Shown here one piece after another: positions 27,238 through 34,689 of a stretch of DNA of 64,000 bases. Positions within the stretch are counted from its first letter, which is position 1. The number at the start of each line of letters is the position of its first letter. The DNA comes from Clostridia bacterium. GTDB taxonomy: Bacteria; Bacillota; Clostridia; Oscillospirales; CAG-272. Location of the stretch: contig JAFTRA010000008.1 in NCBI GenBank assembly GCA_017462485.1, positions 52,256 to 116,255 of the forward strand, in the 5' to 3' direction. The notes beneath the pieces were generated by a model. It was not told the DNA's origin. It made no database searches and saw nothing but the letters and a program-made list of their open reading frames with translations. Position numbers and translations under genes: made by a program.

Positions 27238-27415
27238 TTCCTTTCCGGCCGACTAAAGCCTATGCAAGAAGGATAAATTCGCAAAAAGCAGATTTTTTAT
27301 CGCTTTCCGTATTCACCGCTCTTACTTACGTGTTCCGTCTAGTGAAATTATATTCAAAACTTAAAAAAAGGTTACAGAATTTAAATCTACAAAACTGAAA
27401 CAAAGGTTACAAAAT

Positions 27416-27916
27416 ATGAAATGCTTGATTTTTTCTGATTCTCATAACTTTTCTTTATTCATAAAGAAAGCAATTAGCTTGCATAAGGATACCGAGGTAG
27501 TGTTTTTCCTCGGTGACGGACTTTCGGATATAGACGAAGTTCATTATTCTTTTCCGAACGTAAAATTTTTAGCAGTCAGAGGAAACTGCGATTTTCGTTC
27601 GGTAGCGATGGAAGAAATAATAGGTAAAACAGGTGAAATCGAGCTTTGCGGAAAGAAAATCGTATATACGCACGGTGACCTCTTTGGCGCAAAGTACGGG
27701 ACGGCAGGACTTGAAAGACTTGCACTTCAAAAGAATGCGGATATAGTTCTTTTCGGTCATACTCATACGCCATACCTCTCTTATTTCAACGAAGAGGACG
27801 GCAAGCCGTTTTATCTTTTCAACCCGGGCAGCGTAGGCTACCGTGAGGGAAGCTTCGGTATCTTGACGTTAAATGAAAGCTCCGAGCCCCTCTTCTCGCA
27901 CGGAAGCTTTGCTTAG
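27416..27916 (+). CDS. Metallophosphoesterase, YfcE/MJ0936 type
   Basis: A 166-residue phosphodiesterase of the small calcineurin-like group. The metal ligands are in order: FSDSHN (residues 5-10), FLGDGLSDID, RGNCDF, THGDLFG and GHTHTPY. The group hydrolyses phosphodiester substrates in vitro; the cellular substrate is not known. The 178-bp gap before it, shared with the divergent small-gene cluster, shows two copies of AAGGTTACA 40 bases apart (27369 and 27408), the second acting as the ribosome site region. Structured repeat R3 starts at its stop codon. Confidence 0.9.
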   Translation: MKCLIFSDSHNFSLFIKKAISLHKDTEVVFFLGDGLSDIDEVHYSFPNVKFLAVRGNCDFRSVAMEEIIGKTGEIELCGKKIVYTHGDLFGAKYGTAGLERLALQKNADIVLFGHTHTPYLSYFNEEDGKPFYLFNPGSVGYREGSFGILTLNESSEPLFSHGSFA

Positions 27917-28378
27917 GGGATGCTTTATTTTGGCATAACCGAACAAAAAACGGTAGAGTACATTTAGCGTGTTATCCTTAACGGAGAACACGCTAAAACT
28001 ATGATTGCCCCTGCGGGCAAGTTATGAGTGATGATATGCTTCGTATAGTTATGATTGGCTTCGCCAAGTTTAAGGTTTGATGGGCAATCATATCATAACA
28101 TTTGCGTAGCAAATTCATAACGGTGAGCGAAAGCGAGCCTCATAACTCTAAACCAAAACAAACAGAAAAGAGCAGACACATAAGGTCTTTTACCCCTTGC
28201 GTGTTTGCTCTTTCTGTTCGTATAAGGGTTTGGGCTTAGCCCATTTGCGTTTGACTAGTCAAATGCGATGCTCGCACTTAGTGATGATTTTCAAATTCTC
28301 CGCTAAGAACATCACCCGTTTGTGTCTCTACCGTTTTTATTTAAGATATAATAGAAATTTAAGGTTGAAAACCTAAAT
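27916..28378. repeat. Structured intergenic repeat R3 with nested hairpin array
   Basis: Lies between the convergent phosphoesterase and glmS genes and fills the 465-bp gap. It starts with the family core variant GGCATAACCGAACAAAA. A perfect 13-bp stem AAAAACGGTAGAG (27946-27958) and CTCTACCGTTTTT (28326-28338) encloses 367 bp. Inside are further hairpins: TTTAGCGTGTT/AACACGCTAAA, ATGATTGCCC (28001) with GGGCAATCAT (28082), TTGGC-TTC-GCCAA, ATTTGC-GTA-GCAAAT, and AACAGAAAAGAGCAGACAC (28161) with GTGTTTGCTCTTTCTGTT (28201). The outer stem has T tracts on both strands, so it may terminate both genes. Confidence 0.75.
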
Positions 28379-28381
28379 TCG

Positions 28382-30193
28382 TCATTCCACCGTCACCGAT
28401 TTTGCGAGGTTTCTCGGTTGGTCGATGTCGCATCCGCGCATATTTGCGATGTGATAAGCGAGAAGCTGGAGTATTACCGCCATCGGAATGGGGGAGAGCA
28501 TGGGATTCGTTTTGGGAAGATTTATAACGATATCCGCAACCTCCGCTATCTTCTCAAGTGATGATGCGATAGCCACGGTTTTTGCACCCCTTGCGCTTAC
28601 CTCTTTCAAGTTGGAAACCGTCTTTTCGAGCAATTCCTCATCACCGAAAAGAGCTATAACAGGAGTTTTATCTGTAACGAGTGAAATCGTGCCGTGCTTA
28701 AGCTCCCCGGCAGCGTATGCTTCCGAATGAATATAAGAAATTTCCTTGAGCTTTAAAGAGCCCTCTATAGCCGCAATATAGTCATATCTTCTTCCTATAA
28801 AGAAAAGGTTGTCTGAGGGAAATAGCTCCTTTGCCACAAGCTCTATGTTTTCTTCAAGCTCGACGGCACTCTCGATAACCGATTTTAAATTTTCTATCTC
28901 CGTGAAGAGACTCTTTGCCTCATTCTTTGTGATTTTTCCTCTCTTTATGGCAAAATCAAGAGCAAATATCGCAAGAAGCACGCACTGCGCAACGTATGCC
29001 TTTGTAGATGCCACGGCAATTTCAACGCCTGCGTGGATATAAAGAGTCGAATCTGCCTCCGATGCGATAGAGGAGCCGACGGTGTTGACTATACCAAGAG
29101 ACTTCGCGCCCATACTCTTTACCATTCGCAACGAGGATAGAGTGTCTGCCGTCTCACCAGATTGCGAGATAAATATAACCAGCTCACCCTCGTCTATAAC
29201 AGGATTCGAATATCTGAACTCGGAAGCAACGCAAGCATCGCACCTTATTCCCGTAAGCCCCTCAATGACCGTCTTGCCGTATAGTCCTGCATGGTAAGCC
29301 GTTCCGCAGCCTACGATACTGATATGAGATGTATTTTCCGCGGAAATATTATCAAGCGATAAAGATGGAAGTCCGTCTTTTCCGTAAATTTTAGTGAGCT
29401 TTGAGATAATTTCGGGCTCGTCTGAAATCTCTTTTCTCATAAAATGGTTGAATCCGCATTTCTTTGCATCCTCGGCATTGAAGGCGGCAACCTCTACGCT
29501 TTTTTCGATTTTTTCTCCGTTTGTAAGAAATACCTCGACTCCGCTCTTCGTTATTTTTGCGATTTCTCCCTCGGAGAGTCTGAAATAACGGTTTGTATAG
29601 GAGAGAAATGCGGGAATATCAGAAGAAATGAAATATTCGTCGTCGCCGAAGCCTATAAGCAACGGACTCTCGTGCCGTATGCACCATATCTCGTCGGGCG
29701 AGTCGGCAAACATTGCGAGAATAGCGTACGAGCCGCGCAAGCTTTCGCACGCTGCAGCGATAGCGGTGTGCTTATCACCGCACCTCTTGTATTCGTAATC
29801 TATAAGAAGCGCGGCAGCCTCACTGTCTGTGTCCGAGGTGAAGTTATATCCGAGAGCCGTAAGCCGAGCTTTCAGTAAAAGATAATTTTCAATAATGCCG
29901 TTATGCACTATAAGAACGTTTTCGTTACCGTGAGGGTGGCTGTTCTTATCGTTAACAGCGCCGTGAGTCGCCCAGCGTGTATGTCCTATCGCGCTTTTTG
30001 AGGCGGGAAGGGGAGAGTCACTTAAAAGCTTCTTTAAAGCGTCGATTTTTCCCGCAGCCTTCCTTGAGGTAAGAGCGCCGGCCCAGGTGGCAATTCCTGC
30101 GCTGTCGTACCCTCTGTACGAAAGTCTTTCAAGCGCGTCAACGGCTACGCCGACGGCATCTCTTTCGCCTATATAACCGATAATTCCGCACAT
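28382..30193 (-). CDS. glmS: Glutamine-fructose-6-phosphate aminotransferase (isomerising)
   Basis: Makes glucosamine 6-phosphate, the first step to UDP-GlcNAc. 603 residues. The N-terminal nucleophile is Cys2 in MCGIIGYIG; the glutaminase domain includes GHTRWATHG and HNGIIENY; two SIS sugar-isomerase domains follow (GCGTAYHAG, SQSGETADTLSS; then ELKHGTISL). It ends in the usual LAKSVTVE. The ATG at 30193 has GGAG 8 bp upstream and puts Cys directly after Met as processing requires; an earlier in-frame start is therefore rejected. It starts 2 bp after the glmM stop. No glmS ribozyme is possible in this 2-bp gap. Confidence 0.97.
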   Translation of the reverse strand: MCGIIGYIGERDAVGVAVDALERLSYRGYDSAGIATWAGALTSRKAAGKIDALKKLLSDSPLPASKSAIGHTRWATHGAVNDKNSHPHGNENVLIVHNGIIENYLLLKARLTALGYNFTSDTDSEAAALLIDYEYKRCGDKHTAIAAACESLRGSYAILAMFADSPDEIWCIRHESPLLIGFGDDEYFISSDIPAFLSYTNRYFRLSEGEIAKITKSGVEVFLTNGEKIEKSVEVAAFNAEDAKKCGFNHFMRKEISDEPEIISKLTKIYGKDGLPSLSLDNISAENTSHISIVGCGTAYHAGLYGKTVIEGLTGIRCDACVASEFRYSNPVIDEGELVIFISQSGETADTLSSLRMVKSMGAKSLGIVNTVGSSIASEADSTLYIHAGVEIAVASTKAYVAQCVLLAIFALDFAIKRGKITKNEAKSLFTEIENLKSVIESAVELEENIELVAKELFPSDNLFFIGRRYDYIAAIEGSLKLKEISYIHSEAYAAGELKHGTISLVTDKTPVIALFGDEELLEKTVSNLKEVSARGAKTVAIASSLEKIAEVADIVINLPKTNPMLSPIPMAVILQLLAYHIANMRGCDIDQPRNLAKSVTVE

Positions 30194-30195
30194 AA

Positions 30196-31539
30196 TTATT
30201 TCTCCGTGGTGTTCAGAATTTTTTGTATTCTGTCGGCAACCGTCTTGCATACTGTTACGGTTTCATTTTCATCGGTGCTTTCAACCATTATACGAACAAG
30301 GGGTTCTGTTCCTGACGGACGAACGAGAATTCTACCGCTCTTACCAAGTCTTTCTTCCGCCTCTTTGATAACCGCTTTTATACCGTCATCAGACGCAAAG
30401 CGAGTCTTACCGTTGGCATCAGCCGAAACGTTAATCATATGCTGCGGATACTTTTTCATAACCGAAGCAAGCTCCGAGAGCGATTTTCCGTACTTTTTCA
30501 TAGCGTTAAGAACGTATATTGCGGTGAGCTGGCCGTCTCCCGTTGTGGAAGCCTCGCGTATAATGATATGCCCCGATTGCTCGCCGCCGAATGAGTAACC
30601 GCATTTTTCGATTTCCTCAAGCACGTATCTGTCGCCAACCTTTGTACCGACGAAGTTTATTCCGTTAGCCTCGCAGAATTTTGAGAATCCGTAGTTGGAC
30701 ATAACCGTACCTACTGCGGTGTTTTTCTTTAGCTTGCCCTCTTCCTTAAGCATAAGAGAAAGAATTGCCATAACGTAGTCACCGTCTATCTCACGCCCCG
30801 TGCTATCAACAGCAAGAAATCTATCGGCATCACCGTCAAATGCAATACCTATATCAGCGCCCGACTCGGTTACCTCGCTTATTAGATATTCAAGGTGCGT
30901 TGAGCCGCAGCCCTTGTTGATATTGTATCCGTCAGAATCGCAGCCTATAAATTTAACGTTTGAGCAGGGAGTGGTGAAAACTTCCTTTGCCGTGGACTTT
31001 GCCGAGCCGTTTGCGCAGTCAATAACCATAGAAATATCGGAAAAGTCCTCTGAAATAAAGCTCTTAAGATGACTTATGTATTCTTCCTTAAGGTATCCTG
31101 CATCAATAACCTTGCCCAAAGCTTTGCCCTCGGTAACTGCTCCCGAAAAAATCATATGTTCGATTTTTTCTTCATCAGCGTCGGATAGCTTGAAGCCGTC
31201 ATGACCGAAAATTTTAATTCCGTTATACTCATACGTGTTATGCGAAGCGGAAATCATAACTCCCGCGTCAGCGCCAGTCTTTACAGTAAGATAGGCAACT
31301 GCAGGAGTCGATATAACTCCAACGTCATATACGTCAGCGCCTTCGGATGAAAGTCCCTCGCAAAGAGCGCTCTTGAGCATATCCTTTGATATTCTCGTGT
31401 CGGTTCCGATTATTATTTTAGCGCTGTGTGGCTTACCTACTATTCTTGCAAGCGCAATTCCTACGGATTTAGCAAGCTCATATGATAAAAATTCGTTAGC
31501 TATTCCTCTGATTCCGTCGGTTCCAAAAAGCTTTCTCAT
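30196..31539 (-). CDS. glmM: Phosphoglucosamine mutase
   Basis: Interconverts glucosamine 6-phosphate and 1-phosphate. The 447 residues have GlmM order: LFGTDGIRGIANEF at the start, the phospho-Ser loop MISASHNTYEYNGIK at about residue 100, the metal loop DGDADRFLAVD, the sugar loop GGEQSGHII and the phosphate-binding RPSGTEPLVRIM near the end. It is immediately upstream of glmS and 62 bp downstream of the acetyltransferase gene, so the three form an amino-sugar operon. Confidence 0.97.
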   Translation of the reverse strand: MRKLFGTDGIRGIANEFLSYELAKSVGIALARIVGKPHSAKIIIGTDTRISKDMLKSALCEGLSSEGADVYDVGVISTPAVAYLTVKTGADAGVMISASHNTYEYNGIKIFGHDGFKLSDADEEKIEHMIFSGAVTEGKALGKVIDAGYLKEEYISHLKSFISEDFSDISMVIDCANGSAKSTAKEVFTTPCSNVKFIGCDSDGYNINKGCGSTHLEYLISEVTESGADIGIAFDGDADRFLAVDSTGREIDGDYVMAILSLMLKEEGKLKKNTAVGTVMSNYGFSKFCEANGINFVGTKVGDRYVLEEIEKCGYSFGGEQSGHIIIREASTTGDGQLTAIYVLNAMKKYGKSLSELASVMKKYPQHMINVSADANGKTRFASDDGIKAVIKEAEERLGKSGRILVRPSGTEPLVRIMVESTDENETVTVCKTVADRIQKILNTTEK

Positions 31540-31601
31540 TTATAGCCCTTTCTGATTAGCATATAAAGCAAACAAATGTACTCATTTGTCAGAGTTATAT
31601 G

Positions 31602-32267
31602 TTATTTTCTTGATGTTAACGTGCCGTCGTTATGTAAAATTATATCAGCCGGTATAATGCCTCTTACCGAGGTTAGAGGATAAACTAACGTTCGTTTTCC
31701 GACTATGCTTCCTGGCAAAACGACGCTGTTGCATCCGACTTCGACGAAGTCACCCATAAGTGCGCCAAACTTCCGAAGGCCCGTTTCTATGGAATCGGAG
31801 CCCGAGCGAACCTTTACGTTACCGTGGTCAAGCTTGAAGTTTGATATTATAGCGCCTGCTCCGAGATGAGCCTTATATCCGAGAATAGAATCACCGACGT
31901 AGTTGTAGTGAGGTAGCTGAACTTCATCGAAAATTATAGCGTTTTTGATTTCCGTGCTGTTACCGATAACCGCTCCGTTACCAATGAGAACCGAGCCTCT
32001 TATATAAGCTCCCGGGCGGATTTCCGCTCCGTGACCTATAATCGTAGGTCCTATAATAGTTGCTTTATCGGAAATTTTTGCATCTTTTGCCACAAAAACA
32101 CCGTCGCAAATCTCATAATATTCATCTGCCCGAAGCTTAACGGAAAGCTCTCTTATAAAATCCTTGATTTTTGGAAGAACCTCGTAAGGAGCGTCAGCAT
32201 TCCGAATGAGCTCGGAGGCAAGCGTGTGCGATAAATCAAAGAGGTCAGTCATTTTTGGTAAAATCAT
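31602..32267 (-). CDS. Left-handed beta-helix acetyltransferase, GlmU C-terminal type
   Basis: A 221-residue hexapeptide-repeat protein that corresponds to the acetyltransferase half of GlmU: a helical lead (about 1-60), then repeats such as IIGPTIIGHGAEIRPG, and the diagnostic LPHYNYVGDSILG (His matching the catalytic His of GlmU) followed by LGAGAIISNFK. The nucleotidyltransferase half is missing. With glmM and glmS downstream on the same strand it probably acetylates glucosamine 1-phosphate. Databases often call such proteins UDP-GlcNAc pyrophosphorylase, which the sequence does not support. A separate uridylyltransferase, or a full GlmU elsewhere, would be needed. AAGGAG lies 12 bp before the chosen ATG. 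Confidence 0.8.
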   Translation of the reverse strand: MILPKMTDLFDLSHTLASELIRNADAPYEVLPKIKDFIRELSVKLRADEYYEICDGVFVAKDAKISDKATIIGPTIIGHGAEIRPGAYIRGSVLIGNGAVIGNSTEIKNAIIFDEVQLPHYNYVGDSILGYKAHLGAGAIISNFKLDHGNVKVRSGSDSIETGLRKFGALMGDFVEVGCNSVVLPGSIVGKRTLVYPLTSVRGIIPADIILHNDGTLTSRK

Positions 32268-32326
32268 ATCGGTTTACAGCTCCTTTTCCAAGTTCGCTTT
32301 TTTCAGTACTATTATATCATTTTCAT

Positions 32327-32353
32327 AAAAAAACGTGCTCTACGAGGCGCACG
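32327..32353 (-). terminator. Hairpin with T tract on the minus strand, no gene upstream
   Basis: On the minus strand an 8-bp bulged stem around CGTGC/GCACG followed by TTTTTTT. It lies upstream of the acetyltransferase gene. The 446-bp region 32268-32713 otherwise holds AT-rich sequence, a -10-like TATAAT at 32311-32316 (minus strand) and the promoter of the ABC gene. Confidence 0.5.
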
Positions 32354-32576
32354 GTCAACTAAAAGATATAAATATAATTTAAATACACGATTTATTTTAT
32401 CACAAATGCCGTGCCAATTCCATTGACAAAACAAACAAAGTTATAATTATTTATTGGTGATTTTGTATATAAAAAGCGAGCGATACGATAAAATCATATC
32501 GACTTTGTTAAAAAATAAAAAAAGCACCGAAATAAATTCCAAATTTGAGATACTATTTTACAAAAACAAATTTCTA

Positions 32577-32605
32577 TTGAATTTGCTTGATAAATATGAT
32601 ATACT
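32577..32605 (+). promoter_or_regulatory. Sigma-A promoter of the ABC exporter gene
   Basis: TTGAAT, exactly 17 bp, TATACT, 108 bp before the ATG at 32714. A second TTGACA at 32423 has a poorer -10 partner. Confidence 0.7.
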
Positions 32606-32713
32606 AAAAGAAGTCAGGCAAGAGAAAACGGCACGAACTCGCTCTCTAACCTTAATTTTCATAGATTTTTGTAATTTCCGATCTTGAAAAGTCAATCAAG
32701 CGAGGAGGAGAAT

Positions 32714-34645
32714 ATGGCAGATTTAAAAAACAAATCCGATAAGCGTGCGTCTTTTGACGTAGCGCAGCCTAAGCGCTTTTGGGATATTCCCGGAAGTATT
32801 GTAAAAAGAGCGCGCGGATTTTTATCAAGGCTTTTCTATATAGTAAGTTTGGTTTGGAAAGCATCTCCCGGTATGCTTTTTGCTATGTGCTTCTTGTGTG
32901 TGTTTGACGGTATTCTCCCTGTAATAGGAGCGTACATAACAAGTGACCTGCTAAATGAGATAGCTGAATTGATATCGGCAGGAGCGTCTGACTCGTCAAG
33001 CTTTGCCGAAAATCTTTTTGTGACTATGAGGCCGATGATCTTCCTCTTTGTAGCGCAAATGGTTTATCTGTTCTTAAAAAGGATACTTACAAAGGTGAAC
33101 ACTTGCGTTACCGCAATATCGGGCGAGCTCGTAGTTAATTATATAAGAGTCAAGATAATGAATAAGGCTAAGACCGTGGACCAGCGTTCCTTTGATGACC
33201 CTGCGTTTTACGAGAGACTCGAGAATGCGAACAGAGAAGCGGGAATGCGCCCGATTCAGATTTTGAACGCTACCTTTAAGGTTATAAGCGGACTTATAAG
33301 CGTTTGCTCGTTTATAGTTGTTCTCGCAACCTTAAGTCCCATTGCGCCGCTGGTTATAATTTTAGCTTCTATCCCCGGTGCCGTGGTAAATTATTACTAT
33401 CGAAACCGTAATTTTAAATATCTGCGCCGTCACTCGAAGGAGCGCAGGCAAATGAATTATTATTCTTCGCTTATGACGAATAAGGACAATGCGAAGGAAA
33501 TCAAAATTCTCGGACTTGCGGATACTTTTTCGGATAAATACGATAAGGCGTTTAAGAAGTATTATAATGGACTCCGCAGAATAGTGCTTAAAGAGTGTCT
33601 TATGCAGATTCTGGTGAGTCTGGTTTACGTCCTCGCGAGCGGAGCGCTCTTCGTTTACGTTGCGTATAACGTCGTTTTTTATGGCGGAGTAATCGGAGAT
33701 TGGTCGCTTTATACAGGCGCCCTAACCTCAATAACCACGTTTGTCGGAACAATCGTTGCGTCAACCGCAACTATTTATGAGGGAACTCTCTTCATCGAAA
33801 ATATGCTTGATTTTATGGACGAAGAGGTTACCGTCGTACCGATAAGCGATACGCCTCTTATCCCGAAGAGAAACGTTAAGCATACCGTTGAATTTAAAAA
33901 TGTAAGCTTCAGATATCCAGGAACAGACCGTGATGTTATTAAAAATGTAAACTTAACCTTGCAAACGGGCGAGTCAACAGTTCTTGTCGGTCTAAACGGA
34001 GCAGGAAAATCGACGCTATTAAAATTGCTTATGCGTCTTTACGACCCAACCGAAGGAAAAGTTCTTCTTGACGGTCGAGATATCCGCGAATACGATACTG
34101 CAAAGCTTTACGATATGTACGGAATCATCTTCCAGGACTTTGGAAAATATGCGGATACCGTAGAGGAAAATATAAGATTCGGTGACGTTCGCTCGGAGCA
34201 TAGAGAGAGCGACGTGAGGGCTGCGGCAGAGGAAGGAAATGCCTCGGAATTTATCGAAGAGCTTCCCGATAAGTATAATACGCCTCTGACAAGACTTTTC
34301 GAAGAAAACGGAATAGAGCTTTCGATAGGTCAGTGGCAGAAGCTTTCCATAGCGCGCGCGTTCTATAAAAAATCGGATATACTTATTATGGACGAGCCTA
34401 CAGCATCACTCGATCCCCTGGCAGAGCAAGAGGTATTTTCACGCTTTGAAGAGCTTTCACAAGGTAAAATCAGCGTATTCGTATCACATAGACTTTCGGG
34501 CGCAACCACGGCGGGAAAAATAGTCGTTCTTGAGAACGGTGAGATAGTTGAGTCGGGAACGCACGAGGAGCTTATGTCGCTTCGTGGCAAATACCATCTC
34601 CTTTTCACAACCCAGGCGGACCGCTATAAAAGTGAAAATTCATAA
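32714..34645 (+). CDS. ABC transporter, fused permease and ATPase (exporter type)
   Basis: 643 residues with about six membrane helices (residues 30-330) and an ATPase domain. The motifs are complete: Walker A GLNGAGKST (about 425), Q loop IIFQDFGKY, signature LSIGQWQKLSIARA, Walker B LIMDEPTASLD (about 557) and H loop SHRLSG. It works as a homodimer or with a partner; none is adjacent. The closest group by feel is the exporter type linked to peptides or lipids (MsbA/bacteriocin-like), but without a peptidase domain; the substrate is unknown. The start is the ATG at 32714, preceded by GAGGAGGAG; an upstream start lies before this ribosome site. Confidence 0.9.
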   Translation: MADLKNKSDKRASFDVAQPKRFWDIPGSIVKRARGFLSRLFYIVSLVWKASPGMLFAMCFLCVFDGILPVIGAYITSDLLNEIAELISAGASDSSSFAENLFVTMRPMIFLFVAQMVYLFLKRILTKVNTCVTAISGELVVNYIRVKIMNKAKTVDQRSFDDPAFYERLENANREAGMRPIQILNATFKVISGLISVCSFIVVLATLSPIAPLVIILASIPGAVVNYYYRNRNFKYLRRHSKERRQMNYYSSLMTNKDNAKEIKILGLADTFSDKYDKAFKKYYNGLRRIVLKECLMQILVSLVYVLASGALFVYVAYNVVFYGGVIGDWSLYTGALTSITTFVGTIVASTATIYEGTLFIENMLDFMDEEVTVVPISDTPLIPKRNVKHTVEFKNVSFRYPGTDRDVIKNVNLTLQTGESTVLVGLNGAGKSTLLKLLMRLYDPTEGKVLLDGRDIREYDTAKLYDMYGIIFQDFGKYADTVEENIRFGDVRSEHRESDVRAAAEEGNASEFIEELPDKYNTPLTRLFEENGIELSIGQWQKLSIARAFYKKSDILIMDEPTASLDPLAEQEVFSRFEELSQGKISVFVSHRLSGATTAGKIVVLENGEIVESGTHEELMSLRGKYHLLFTTQADRYKSENS

Positions 34646-34689
34646 AAAACAGACTGAACCAAGGAAACCCAAGGTTCAGTCTGTTTTTT
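34644..34689. terminator. Bidirectional terminator between ABC and M3 peptidase genes
   Basis: A 16-bp perfect stem AAAAACAGACTGAACC/GGTTCAGTCTGTTTTT with a 12-nt loop between the convergent genes, with A and T tracts on both sides. It begins within the stop codon region of the ABC gene. Confidence 0.92.

Noticed and set aside
30194-30195. A glmS ribozyme
   Set aside because: Only 2 bp separate the glmM stop from the glmS start, so there is no leader to hold it.
32454-32687. A 77-codon plus-strand frame before the ABC exporter
   Set aside because: It has an AT-rich composition, contains a good promoter for the exporter within it (32577-32605) and shows no recognisable domain.
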